DNA of 64,000 bases from Taudactylus pleione (GCA_031769625.1 JAUIMM010000637.1:1041001-1105000), one strand, 5' to 3'; positions 1-10,559 are shown, counted from the stretch's first letter. The notes: a model not told the origin generated them from the letters alone. Made by a program: numbers and translations.

Positions 1-134
1 CCAAAACACAAAACCCAGAACCCAAAACACGGAAGGGTGGTTTTGGCAAAACCAATCCAGATCCAAAACACGAAGAAAGATCCAGATCCAAAACCAAAAC
101 ACAAAACACGAAAAGTGGCCGGTGCACACCCCTA
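1..134. mobile_element. Right end of a hAT-like element, cut by the window edge
   Basis: This stretch is rich in CCAAAACAC and CCAGATCC words and ends in GTGCACACCCCTA. That is the reverse complement of the TAG-GG-TG-type hAT terminus seen at 6835, 41893 and 60596. The same oxidised-looking word set (TTTTGGTTTTGGATCTGG) appears inverted at about 6855-6930, inside the 6835 element. The candidate 8-bp target duplication to the right is GTGTGTAT, but the left end lies outside the window, so it cannot be tested. Confidence 0.5.
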
Positions 135-300
135 GTGTGTATGTGTGCCCGGCATTACTTTGGTTTTGCCTTCATGCACTGTGAGTAATATTCATTATGA
201 CAATCAGCAGCAGAAAATGTGAACAGAATGATAATTATGCATAAGGTAGGTGCAGGCAGCCAGGCTTTATGAGACCATGGATAATATGTGACGAGGCAGT

Positions 301-723
301 ATGTGGTGCTGTGAGGTGAACATTGATGGGGGAGTGTTGTGAGGTGGACATTGATGGGAGAGTGTTGTGAGGTGAACATTGATGGGGGAGTATTGTGAGG
401 TGGGGGAGTGAGATGGGGGAGTGTTGTGAGGCGAACATTGATGGAGGAGTGTTGTGAGGTGGACATTGATGGGGGGAGTGTTGTGAGGTGGACATTGATG
501 GGGGAGTGTTGTTAGGTGGGCATTGATGGGGGGAGTGTTGTTAGGTGGACATTGATGGGGGGAGTGTTGTGAGGTGAACATTGATGGGGGGAGTGTTGTG
601 AGGTGGACATTGACGGGGGGAGTGTTGTGAGGTGGACATTGATGAGGGGAGTGTTGTGAGGTGGACATTGATGGGGGGAGTGTTGTGAGGTGGACATTGA
701 TGGGGGGATACTGTGAGGTGGAC
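301..723. repeat. G-rich minisatellite, about 30-bp unit
   Basis: About 14 units of a GTGAGGTGGACATTGATGG-type repeat, with a following GGGGAGTGTT, run head to tail. Units vary between GTGGACATT and GTGAACATT and in the number of Gs. The minus-strand reading frames across it (repeats of HQCSPHNTPP type) come from the repeat and are not genes. The array resumes at about 1587 after an inserted element, so it was once continuous. Confidence 0.85.
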
Positions 724-726
724 AGA

Positions 727-1586
727 GGGCCGTATTCAATCAGAAGCGAAAAGCCGTTTTCCGCAAAAAAATATCGCTGATCGCTGCTTTTCGCATGGTC
801 ATTATTTATCTCCAAATTCAATTTCAGTCGGTTTTCGCCTACGCGGAAAGTCAATGCATTGTACTAGGCGAAAAAAATTTGCCTAAGAATAGCAGAAAAA
901 AGAAGTGCAACATTTTTATTGAGGGGGGCAAATGTGGGGACAGCCCCCCAAAGGGCAACTGTGTCAAAAAATCCGGGGGAAAAAACATAAGAACACCACA
1001 AAAAAGTACTTTCCTTTTGGGGGTGAAAGTACAAAGTGGGGGGAAAAGCATTAAAACTAGCGAAATAGCTTTCTTAGGAGTCTGCAGGGATGGGTCAGGT
1101 GTTTTTAGGATTGCAGGTGCATGCAACAGGTGCGTTTTTCATGTTTTTTTTTAAATTTCACTTTAGAGACTTTAAAATATGCTAGCACCCATTTTCAAGT
1201 ACCCCAAATTTGACAAGACTACTTATTTTCACCAAAAAATACTGCTTTATGCCATTCTTCACCGCTTTTACAAGGACGCTAATAACAAGGATTTTAAACA
1301 ACTTCAGTACCCTAAATAGTTTTATTAGGGCTATTGGAACACTTATACATTGTTCCCCAATGTTAGTGCATCTTTTTGGGAGGGTTCAGACTGATTTCCC
1401 TAATTCTGACAGTACTTTCCGCCTGTTCTGCATTCACCGCTTACCTATTTTCGCCTGGTTAGAAATTGAAATTGGCGAAAAACGGGGACGCGCACGATAA
1501 GTTTTCACGTCCAAAACACGCGATGTTGGCGAAAAGTTGGGTAGGCAGAACTTTTTTGCCAAGGCGAAACTAATTGAATACGGCCC
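727..1586. mobile_element. PIF/Harbinger-like MITE inserted in the minisatellite
   Basis: The ends are inverted: GGGCCGTATTCAAT at the left and ATTGAATACGGCCC at the right. The 860-bp interior carries related inverted words (GCGAAAA / TTTTCGC) near both ends. Left flank is AGA and right flank is ATT, so a clean 3-bp target duplication is not visible. Superfamily is inferred from the terminal sequence only. Short open frames inside (for example 795-1154) look incidental. Confidence 0.6.
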
Positions 1587-1682
1587 ATTGACGGGCTGGG
1601 GGAGGTGGAGTGAGGTGGAGATTGAAGGGGGGTGCTGTGAGGTGGACATTGACAGGGCTGGAGGAGGTGCTGTGAGGTGGTT
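1587..1682. repeat. Continuation of the 301-723 minisatellite
   Basis: Units such as GTGAGGTGGACATTGACAGG resume immediately after the MITE. They are more diverged than the main array (CTGGGGGAGG, GCTGGAGGAGG variants), as expected at an array edge. Confidence 0.75.
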
Positions 1683-2187
1683 ATTGTATATTGCTTACTA
1701 TATTTTATATGTCACTAGAATACTCTCTGATTGTCAGACAAGGCTGGTAGGTAATGTCTTTGATTATAGTTCTTTCATAAATTTCATTACACAATTAAAC
1801 CGCATCCCCATTAGAGAAACCATGCCTGCGTTTTTTTTTGCCACGTCCATTTTGCCGTTGCCGTTCACTGGTAGAAAATCCACGGCCACTTAATTGCATT
1901 TGCCCCCCAGGCTAAAACTTGCCTCTGCTCACGATACTCCCATAACACGCCCACTGAACGGACCACTTTTGTGCGCATTTCCTAGCCCCCTCCCAGAAAC
2001 GGCCATAACATTTCCACAACATTTCTAAAACCGTCTCGATACACCGTACTAGTTTTTAGGAAATCGCTCAGCTACTTGAACATCAGTGTTGCATGCTGAT
2101 TGCGTGTGACACAGAATCAGGCCCGAACACTGGAGATTTAAGATATCTTTCAAATGAGGGGAGAATCGCCAATAATGGCAAGGAATG
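1683..2187. other. Intergenic, one transposon end
   Basis: No reading frame of note. GAATCAGGCCC at about 2114-2124 matches the right terminus of the GGGCCTGATTC MITE group, but no matching left end is visible nearby, so this is probably a decayed fragment. Confidence 0.4.
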
Positions 2188-2195
2188 GTTTGGTC

Positions 2196-2381
2196 CAGAG
2201 GTTCACCAAACGCAGTCCCCAAGGCTCCTCAACAGCTCAGGTCTTAGCGATATCCATGGCTGAGCACAGGTGATTAAATCAAATTGACAGAGGTACTAAT
2301 TAATTCACCTGTGCTCAACCATGGATATCTCTAAAACCTGAACTGTTGCGGAACCTTGGGGACCGTGTTTGGGAACCTCTG
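2196..2381. mobile_element. hAT fold-back MITE, 186 bp, with 8-bp target duplication
   Basis: The termini are CAGAGGTTC and GAACCTCTG, and almost the whole element is a palindrome around about 2290. The two arms share GGATATC, CATGG and GCACAGGTGA words. Identical octamers GTTTGGTC flank it at 2188-2195 and 2382-2389. An 8-bp target duplication with CAG..CTG ends is characteristic of hAT elements. Confidence 0.85.
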
Positions 2382-2795
2382 GTTTGGTCTCTTGTTAATA
2401 ATGAGCCAGAGGAAAGAGAGAGGAAGAGTGATAGATAACCTAATACACTTCAAAGGGCTGCAGGGGGTGCCCTCTAATAATCAAAACGGCCGCACATTTC
2501 CCTTAATCTCAGAAATAAATTAAAGCACCTCATTTGATCAAAGAGACATCTTTAATAATATCAGATCGCATTTTATTCTCAGACTAAAAAGAGTTGCAAA
2601 CTGTAACAAATAAATCTGACAATTCAATGTGATTATGCAAAAAGTTGAGAACAGGACCTAAGGGGCATAAAGGAGGCCGCTTGTCGTTCATCAGTGAGTT
2701 ACAGAGTGTCAAATATTGCGTTGTTCTTGTGAATGGGCATCCGATACCAGACTACAGGCGTCTGTCGTATAGAGAGTGGATATATGTCTAGCTAA

Positions 2796-3535
2796 TATGT
2801 GCATACACACACAGTCAGATTTCCCTGGTCAATTTGAGCGATAACGTTATCTATATATATTGTTATCGTTCAAATCGATGGTCGATGCGCGGGCACGGAT
2901 GGTCAATATCGACCAGGTTAGCCTGTTTACTATAGGGACCTGTGATTGTTGATCGCAGGTCATTATAGTAGTTGGGGGGTTAATGCATGTGTTGGATGTT
3001 CGATATCGAACATCCAACACATGCAGGATGATCAGATAATGGGGTAGATGTATTATAGTGGCACGTTAAGTGCCGCTATAACGCTTCCTGCTTCGCCTCT
3101 TTACCGAGGCGAAGCAGGAAGCACTACCGGTGAGATGTGTGAACATCTCACCGGCCGGAGTGGGGGAGCGTTAACTCCCCCCTCCGGCGCTACCCGCTAC
3201 AGACCACATCGCATCAGCCTAGTGCTGATGCGATGTGTGTCAGCCCCGGCCGGCTCCAATGAGCATGCGCGGGATCTCGCAAGTATCGCGAGATCCCCGC
3301 GTGCAGCCCTGGAGCCGGTAGCCGCCATAGCAGGGACATCGCTGTCCCTGCTGTGGGGATAGGCTATCGCCAGGCTGTAGCGCCCCTGTCATTTACCGCC
3401 CAGACCCCCGATCATACATCGGGGAGAAACGGTATCAGCGCACTTAACGTGCGCTGATACCATTTCTGGGCTTCATACATCTTCCCCAATGATCGTTACC
3501 TGATCGTCTCCAAGTCTGACTGTGTGTACCCTCCA
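2796..3535. mobile_element. Hairpin-chain MITE (PIF/Harbinger-like), TAA target duplication
   Basis: Inverted ends contain ACACACAGTCAGAT (left) and GTCTGACTGTGTGT (right), flanked by TAA at 2793-2795 and 3536-3538. The interior is almost entirely consecutive hairpins. These include 2835-2870, 2984-3025 (perfect 42-bp palindrome), 3053-3081, 3083-3122 (17-bp stem), 3127-3154, 3155-3187, 3205-3237, a nested set at about 3250-3318, about 3329-3355, and two more before 3480. TWA target duplication is typical of PIF/Harbinger. The interior has no credible gene. Confidence 0.75.
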
Positions 3536-3762
3536 TAAGAGTAGGAGTCACCATTTTGGATTATGTGTAGTGCCATTTGTGATTCTTGATGCAGCAAAAC
3601 ACCACTGGCAGTGTACTAGAGACTCTGGCTGCACACGAATTAGTTATAAACATGTACAAGTCGCAGATGAAGCACAATGAAACTTGGGGCGAAAAAAAGC
3701 CGCGGCCTCTGCATCGCAGCACTTCGTACATAGGGCCTGATTCAGACCCGGTCGCACATATA

Positions 3763-3799
<37 letters not shown>

Positions 3800-4043
3800 G
3801 TCGCGCATCGCATTGATCAATGTAATCTAGCAATGAAGTTTGGTTACTCCCGTTGTTTTATTTATGCGAATAAGATGCACATTTTGAGCAAGAAAGACGA
3901 GAAAGAAATTTTGAGGAAGTCGCCCAGGTCATGGCGCATCGAGCGGGGCTATTTGGTGTGACTGATGCCACAGTGTATGAGGAGGACAAATCTGTAGTCC
4001 GGATATGCACTGGTCACTGTTTCTGTAGTTGTCCATATACTGC
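3536..4043. other. Intergenic with a partial MITE end and a TA microsatellite
   Basis: GGGCCTGATTCAGACCCGG at about 3733 is a left terminus of the GGGCCTGATTCAG group. It runs straight into a (TA)n tract at about 3757-3796, and no right end follows, so the copy appears truncated. The rest has no recognisable feature. Confidence 0.5.
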
Positions 4044-4525
4044 GGGCCTGATTCAGCAATGCTCGCTAATGCAACTACTTACTCACATTGAGCCATTGTT
4101 AGCATGCTTGCAAGCCGCACTGTGCGTGTGCTGCGCATAGTGAGTGACAGGCTGTGAGCGTTCGGGGGTGGTGACGGGTGAGTGGTCGGAATAACGCAGC
4201 CGTGCCTGTCCGTTTGAACGCCGTTGCTTGGGCGTGCATAGATTAGTCACTGCGATTGCATACGCAGCTTGAGAGCATACTGCGTGGGAAGAGACTTGCA
4301 GTGTCTGCGGCAGGTCAGACCAGGTGTAAATGCTGCGTGACTGCCCGATGTGCATCAATGGTACCGATGTTTTCACACAAAGCAACGTCATACGCATGTG
4401 AGAAGGCAGCAGCTGGGCGTCTTTATGCGGACTGTGCTTTGGCAGGCATTAACATATTTTCGCAGCCGTGTTCCATGTAAAATCTCAGCTGCGATCGCAT
4501 TAGCGACCGCTGCTGAATCAGGCCC
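4044..4525. mobile_element. GGGCCTGATTCAGCA MITE (family 2)
   Basis: Left end is GGGCCTGATTCAGCA and right end is TGCTGAATCAGGCCC, a perfect 15-bp inverted pair. The interior has words shared with copies at 36015, 39717 and 47880, for example GTACCGATG, GGCGTGCATA and a CACCCCCCGTCACC motif in inverse orientation. Flanks are TGC and TGA, so the 3-bp target duplication is imperfect here. Confidence 0.75.
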
Positions 4526-4642
4526 TGAGAGTTATCAAGTGCAGCATTGAAAGCGTTAGATGCTTAACAAAATGAAGAACCTGTGTGGAGTCAAATAGAG
4601 GAATTGTATTGTTGACAATCCACCATTACTTGGTATTCATTG

Positions 4643-5104
4643 CAGTGGCGTAACTAGGGCAGGGCGAGCGGGGTTCGTGCCCTGGGTGCCGTTGGACCGG
4701 CGGCGCGGGGGGGGGCACCGCCGGCCACGGTACCGGCCCGCCCTAGTTAGCCGGTGTAGCGCCGACCGCAATGAGTGCGGTCAGCGCTACACATTTGCAC
4801 AGGACCGGCGCTAGGCTTCCAGCGCTGGTCCTGTGCTGCACGCCTGAGCCCGTTCCCTCCCCCTGAGCGCTTGCCCAATAGCGCTAGGAGGCGGGCTCAG
4901 GCTGTGCATAACATCAGATAGACTCTCATTGACTGCTGCAGCACCCACTGCAAGAGCCGGACTTCCGTCCGGCTCCTGCAGTGGGTAATGGGACTGACGT
5001 CATGACGTCTGTCCCATAATGCTGAGCGCGCCAGCCCTGGCGGACTGGCGGGCGGGAGCGGCATCGCGGACAGGAGCAGGAGCAGCGTGGAATCAGCTAA
5101 GTAT

Positions 5105-5136
<32 letters not shown>

Positions 5137-6071
5137 AACCTATCTGCACAACGGGGGAGGGGGGTGGCTACTACTGGGGGGACCTCTACTGGGGGAGGTG
5201 TGGCTACTACTGGGGGCGCCATTGGGAGGACCTATACTGGGGGGGCTACTCTACTGGGGACTACTACTTGGGGGGGGGACTACCACTGGGGGCATTCTAA
5301 AAGGGGCCTATTACTAGAGGCACTGCACTCGGGGGACGACTACTGGGGGCAATAATAGGAAGGGCCACTACAGGGACCACTGGATAGGGGGGGTCACTAC
5401 TGGGAGCCTGCATCAGGGGGACCACTACTGGGGGCACTGCATGGGAGGGGGGGGACTACTGCTGGGGGCACTATATAAGGGGCTTACTGCTAGGGGCACT
5501 GCGGGGACCACTACAGGGGGCACTAGATAGGGGGGATCACTACAGGGTGCCTGCATAAGGGGACCAATACTGGGAAAACTGCATGGGGGGACTACTGCTG
5601 GGGGCACTATATAAAAGAGCACTGCATAGGGGGGGACTACTACTGTGGGCACCATATAAAGGGCACTGCATAAGGGGATACCGCTACTGGGCGCACTGCA
5701 TTGTGGGGACTGCTACTGGGGTCACTGCATAAGGGGGAACACTACGTGGGGCACTGCATTTGGGGGGCCACTACTGGGGGTACTGAGTAAGGGGAACTAA
5801 TTGGGGGCTGTATAAGAGGGACCACTACTGGGGATACTGTATAAGGGGCACTACTATGGGCCTGCATGAGAGCGACCACAACTGCATACTGGGGGTACTG
5901 TATAAGGGGTAATACTGGGGTTAAGGTGCATATGGATAGGAATGTTCAGTTTGAAAATAAAGGGGTGTGTCATGTTGACACGCCCCATTTTTAAGTGACT
6001 ACGTCCATCGGGGGGGAGGGGCTCCCTTTACAAATTTGCCCTGGGCTCCAAATACCCTAGTTACACCACTG
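4643..6071. mobile_element. Non-autonomous hAT element with 8-bp target duplication
   Basis: The ends are CAGTGGCGTAACTAGGG and CCCTAGTTACACCACTG. Perfect octamers ATTCATTG flank it at 4635-4642 and 6072-6079. The left third contains GC-rich inverted repeats (a CAGCGCTACAC arm; a CACTGCAAGAGCC / GGCTCCTGCAGTG pair near 4945-4985). The centre is a G-rich tandem array, and the right part has a GTCATGTTGACACGCCCC segment that is also found inverted in the 48561 element. No transposase is present. Confidence 0.9.
5150..5920. repeat. Degenerate G-rich tandem array inside the hAT element
   Basis: Variants of ACTACTGGGGGCACTGCATA followed by AGGGG repeat with irregular spacing. Runs of five to eight Gs are frequent. 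The same repeat type fills the core of the element at 41893-43730, and inverted forms occur in the elements at 33051 and 48561. Glycine-rich open frames here are repeat translation. Confidence 0.8.
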
Positions 6072-6232
6072 ATTCATTGTTGCATTGCAGTCTTGGTTGT
6101 AAGGACATGGACTATGATGGGATGGTTCCACTTTAGCTGAGCACACACCTGAGCTCACTTTTAGAATGTGGTGATGTCTTTCTAGAGTAGAGGGTAGGTG
6201 CAGACTTTGCAGTCTCCTGAGCAACCCACTAA

Positions 6233-6591
6233 AGGTGGGTACACACCTGACAGATATATCTGCAGATGATGGTCGTTCATACACACTGAACGGCCATCCT
6301 CTGTGTCTTGCTGCGGGTCCTGGCGACCAGGTGCGTGTCCCGGCGGGCATGCCACACCCCCCTCCTTGCGGCTGCCGCTGTGTGTGTACGGACGGTCTGC
6401 AGACCGCCCGTACACACCTGCCGATGGACAGATATGTCTACAGACATATCTGTCCATTGGCTGTGCCAATGCGATATGTCGGTGAACGCCAACGTTCACC
6501 GACATATCGCGGGTACACACTGCCCGATGGACAGCAGATACATTGACCAATCAATTGATCGGCCAATGTATCTGTCAGTGTGTACCCAGCT
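6233..6591. mobile_element. Hairpin-chain MITE with TAA target duplication
   Basis: Ends are AGGTGGGTACACAC and GTGTGTACCCAGCT, flanked by TAA at 6230-6232 and 6592-6594. Inside are consecutive hairpins: around GTACGGACGGTCTGCAGACC, around GACAGATATGTCTACAGACA, around GGTGAACGCCAACGTTCACC, and around CAATCAATTGATCGG. Most overlapping frames on both strands are a side effect of the palindromes. TSD and termini suggest PIF/Harbinger. Confidence 0.75.
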
Positions 6592-7046
6592 TAAGGTGTA
6601 TTGTGCAAAACCAAGGGATCTCGCAAATAAGATCAGGTCACTACAAAAATTACCACCTTAGTGTTTTTGGACATTGGCTTGAATATCTTAGATAGTTCCC
6701 TTCAAGCATAACAGTAGCAGTGATGAAACAGTGGAATATTTATATGTAGGTCCTGCTTCAGCGGCGCACACAATTCAAATTCAAAGCAGCAGAATCCACA
6801 TCTCAATCAGGCCCTTAATGTATCATGTTTAAATTAGAGATGGGCGCCAACCCCCATATTTTGGTTTTGGATCTGGATTCATGTTCACGTTTTGGTTTTG
6901 CAAAACCACCCACAAGTGATTTTGGACCTGGGTTTTTTTTTTTAAATTGTTAAAAGTTTTCCAATGTTAGTGTTGTAGAGACCCAATACATTATTTCCCG
7001 TTGGTACACATGTCCGGAAACACTCTCTAAAATGGGAATAGGTGTG

Positions 7047-7387
7047 CTAATGTCTGTTGGAGGTGCTCCGGTGCCCTGGGCAACCCTCTCTATATTTGGT
7101 GGCAATGCCCCAACCTACAACCTTTTTGGAAGGATGTTCTTCCAAAAAGGTCTCTGCTATGTCATTTGAATAATGCTGCGAAAGCAGTTATCCCAGTAAG
7201 ATGGCGTTCCTCCTCTCCTCCAATGGTGATGGATTGGTTCAACAGGATAGATTTCTATATAGATATGGATGACATATTGATGTCTGCTGACGGGGGTTAT
7301 GAATCTTTTAAAGACACCTGGTGTCGTTGGTTAGATTTTAAGGATTCTGCGACCTTTAAGGCTATTCTTTCCTGTTCTCCCTCCTAG
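7047..7387 (+). pseudogene. L1-type LINE ORF2, C-terminal fragment
   Basis: The frame reads CWRC, then a WWQCP-LQPFWKDV segment, then AVIPVRWRSSSPP and a final WCRWLDF before a TAG stop at about 7385. This is the usual end of L1 ORF2: the cysteine-rich CWRC...H/C motif, the FWxxV helix, and a Trp-rich tail. Only about 110 residues remain of a protein normally well over 1,000 residues, so it is 5'-truncated, as most L1 copies are. It lies inside the hAT element at 6835-8914. The AT-rich, TTTTC-rich DNA after the stop (7388 to about 7850) fits an L1 3' untranslated region. No catalytic RT or endonuclease segment is present. Confidence 0.8.
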
Positions 7388-7879
7388 ATTTTATGGATAT
7401 ACTTTCCAATGTGTCGGATTATGGCCTTTGATGGTTACTATTTTGTTCTGTAATTTCACTCTATATCTATTTTAGGTTTAATAGGTTTATGTAAACATGA
7501 ATTTACACCTTTGGATCGAAAGTGAGTACTTATCCCCCCTTCTTTTCTTCCCCTTCCCTTAACTTCCCCTCCTTTCTTCCCTTTGTCCTGATGTCTTTGT
7601 GTCTTTTTGTTTGTTTGTCTTTTTTTATTTTCTTTATATTGTGTTGGAAAGTACTATTGTTTTTGTATGTATATTTTTTGTGCTTTATTATCTACCGAAA
7701 ATAGGTAATATGTTAGATCGTTTGCAGATCCACTGGAAAAAAAAGTCTGAGTTTCTCCCCTCTTTTTTATCTAGTGATAGATTTGCCACTTTTTTGAAAG
7801 TATGTATTATCTATATCTTGTTGAATTTAATATAAGATAATACATTGGTTTATCAAACCTTGGACAAACTTTTATAGCT

Positions 7880-8290
7880 TACTTAATTAAACTGATAAAT
7901 AACGACACAGACAACAAGAGCTTGGCTAAAAGGTCACAGCTTTTATTTATAATTAATTCACCTAACCAGGGTGGCAAGAGATGCTGCAGACTCAGTTCCA
8001 GCTTTCTTTTACTCAAATACTCGGGGAACGACTGACACGTCCCCCCTCAAGACGCACTAACGATGTGAGAGTCCCACTTCCACTCTGGGCCAATCCAAGG
8101 CACTTACGCACATAAAGCGCACAGGTCCCCCCGCACGGAGAAGGACAAATTCGCCAGATTCAGTCGAGGGCAAGTGCCCCCACAAAGTTATCTTACGCCA
8201 CAGAAAGCCACTGAGCTGCAGCGTACTCCCGCCATGCTGCGCCTCCCCTATTTGGGAAAGAAAAGGTTAGTGTGAGACAACAAAATTCAT
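7880..8290 (-). repeat. Dispersed family with an AATAAA-type signal on the minus strand (copy 1)
   Basis: A GACACAGACAACAAGAGCTT word, then GGTCACAGCTTTTATTTA, is shared with copies at about 29050-29590 and, more diverged, 16215-16600. Read on the minus strand it gives TAAATAAAAGCTGTGACC, which places a polyadenylation-like AATAAA before a conserved stretch. This suggests an LTR or a retroposon 3' end. No protein is recognisable, and the family is not identified. Confidence 0.5.
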
Positions 8291-8407
8291 TAACGGGTGG
8301 GTTGGTGGGTTTCAAAGATCCATCACCAAAGAGGCTGTCTTCATGCAAACGAGCCAATATATACTGATCATCTGACCACTCCAACAAGCAATGTCATTGA
8401 CTCTACC

Positions 8408-8612
8408 AAACATCTGACCAGCCAGTGCTATAATCTGCCCAGCAACAAGGCTGTCATAGACAGCCATACAGCAAAACATCTGACCAGCCAGCACTATGAA
8501 CTGCCCAACAACAAGGCTGTCATAAACAACCATACAGCAAAACATCTGACCGACCAGCACTATAAACTGCCCAACAACAAGGCTGTCATAAACAGCCAAA
8601 CAGCAAAACACC
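8408..8612. repeat. 66-bp tandem repeat, about three units
   Basis: Units start at AAACATCTGACC near 8408, 8474 and 8540, spaced 66 bp, and include a CAACAAGGCTGTCATA word. The matching open frames on both strands (VVYDSLVVGQFIVL-type) are translated repeat. The array sits inside the hAT element ending at 8914. Confidence 0.85.
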
Positions 8613-8922
8613 AGTAATATTACATATTCTCACGCTTAATCGGCCTTCGCATACTAAAAACAATTTGCACTAAATTGTTAAGCTTTCAAAAACTGCTACA
8701 ATCTTATAATTTTTGCAATCCAAAACCCGAAATTCAGATTTAAAATCTGATCTCCTGAGTTGCGGTTCTGATCTTCCGAACTGCAGGAAGATCAGAACCG
8801 CAACTCAGATGTGTCCGGATCTCCTCAGGAGATCAGAACGACTACTCGGATCTATATGGATTTACAACATTCGTGTGGATTCAGATTTCTAGAGTACCGA
8901 ACCGCACATCTCTAGTTTAAAT

Positions 8923-10079
8923 ATATACGTATTCTCTTGATAGTTCACCCAAAAATGCAACTAAGCTGAGTGTGTTCCACGTTGTACTTCCCCCATTAAT
9001 ATCCGAGAGTGTGAAGTCATCCTTCTGACTGTCCACTGGAAATACTACGAGCGATGGCATCAGTGACATAGAACTTTCAGATCTGCTTGCGAATAGTGAA
9101 AATACCATATCTTTCTCCATCACCGAGCTGCACACTGCACCAGATTCTGAGAAAATTCCACAGGGCACTTACAGTAACTCTACGTGCAGTGGACGTTATG
9201 ACATACGAGAGAATGACTGAACGGTGTCATTCAATCTCTGGTCCACCTGGGCTGGCGGTTCCCTGCCATACAGTGAGATTTGTCCTGATACATTTCAATT
9301 GTTCAATCTTGCATATCGACGAACAGAAAGTGATACTATGTATGTACAATATGACTCAGTGATACATGAAACATGTTTCCCTACAGCAGGTTGACTGTTC
9401 AAGCATTTTTCATTGTCAGTCAAAAAACACAGACATATTTTTGTTTTTTACTGTATGTGCTTTTTAAAAAAAAAAAAATGTAAATGGTGCAAAACATTGC
9501 ATTGACTACGGTAAGCTGGCCATCTCTATGAGGTGTTGCTAGAGGGTGATGGGAAGTTTTGGCACTTAAACCATACTTGCTGAAATTCTAGCTGGGAGGG
9601 GGCCACCAGGTTGGTACGACAAGGGGGGGCCCGGTGCGGCATAAGGGGTCGTGTCGGGGACTTGGGGGCCCTGCCCCCGCTACACAATGCAGAAAGTTCA
9701 AAACTGAATGCAAACACAACCTAAAAATGTAATTGAAACACATGTAATAAAAAGAAGCAATCACAGATCACTATGATCTGTGCATGCTTTTTAGGCCTAA
9801 AAGAGGCTAAACACCTAATAATCATTTTAAGAAATTACATGTCCCCTTTCCTTTGGCACTTGTACCCCCACTGTGAAAAAAATATTAAACAAAACACAGT
9901 ACACACACACACCGAATATTGTAATAATTTATTACACATTCACTTACTCACTCACCTACCTGCCCTCACACAACATACCTACCTACTCCCTGAAGGTTGT
10001 AGGTCCCCTTCTCCACATAGAAGTCCTAGGTCTTGGTAAACCAAACAACTGTATGAGACTCCACGGACATGCAGCGGAC
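8923..10079. other. Intergenic, no gene seen
   Basis: Short frames only. An A-tract lies at about 9466-9478. A small palindrome around GATCACTATGATCTGTGC (about 9765-9790) recurs at 38425 and 38785, marking a dispersed family. CACACAC and CTCAC simple sequence occurs at 9900-9955. Confidence 0.5.
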
Positions 10080-10082
10080 AGT

Positions 10083-10559
10083 GGCCCTGATTCAGAGCCG
10101 GACGCTCTGAGAGAGCGCTCGCTTTGAATCAGGGCGTCTTTTTTTTTTTTTTTTATGGAGCGGCCTCCTGGCCGCTCGCATTGCTGTGGGTTACCACCCA
10201 CAGCTAATGCGAGCGGCCATGATGATGGTCGCGATGGTCAAGACCATCGCGACCATCGGGCTTGTGACGAGACCCTTGTGGTAGGGTCTCGTGGCCGCAA
10301 GCCCCAGAGAGCACGCTCATGGGAACGCCTCCGTCTGGCCAGCCTGCCCCCCAGCCCGCCCACCAAAGGGGGCGTGCTGTCACTCAACATTGACAGCACG
10401 CCCCCTTTGGTGCGAGACCCGGAGCGACGGATTGCCCCACGCTATCCGGGTCTCACGCATGAGCACGACGGAGCCGGCTCCGTCGTGCGCCTGCGCACTG
10501 GGCCAACATCGACCCGCTTGCGAGCGCTCAGAGCAAGCGACCGGGTCTGAATCAGGCCC
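10083..10559. mobile_element. Hairpin-chain MITE family 1, AGT target duplication
   Basis: Ends are GGCCCTGATTCAG and CTGAATCAGGCCC, flanked by AGT at 10080-10082 and 10560-10562. In order, the hairpins include an end stem around GACGCTCTGA, a GAGCGGCC stem, a GTGGGTTACCACCCAC stem, a perfect 16-bp stem at 10224-10257, a GAGACCC...GGGTCTC stem, a GGGGGCGTGCTGTCA stem at about 10367-10412, and a GACGGAGCCGGCTCCGTC palindrome. Other copies are at 13866, 31297, 39225 (inverted) and 44242. Long open frames here are GC-rich palindrome artefacts. Confidence 0.8.

Larger units (their letters stand above)
6835..8914. mobile_element. hAT-type element, 2.08 kb, GTTTAAAT target duplication
   Basis: Left end TAGAGATGGGCG and right end CGCACATCTCTA are inverted, with octamer GTTTAAAT at 6827-6834 and 8915-8922. 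The element carries other repeats: an L1 ORF2 fragment (about 7047-7387), a dispersed family at 7880-8290, a 66-bp tandem repeat at 8408-8612, and near the right end a hairpin around GATCTTCCGAACTGCAGGAAG. No hAT transposase is visible, so it moved with help from another copy. Confidence 0.85.

Noticed and set aside
267..854. 195-codon minus-strand frame with HQCPPHNTPP repeats
   Set aside because: Translation of the 301-723 minisatellite.
2984..3480. tRNA or other structured host RNA genes in the hairpin series
   Set aside because: No cloverleaf, anticodon arm or A/B box; the hairpins lie within a TAA-flanked MITE.
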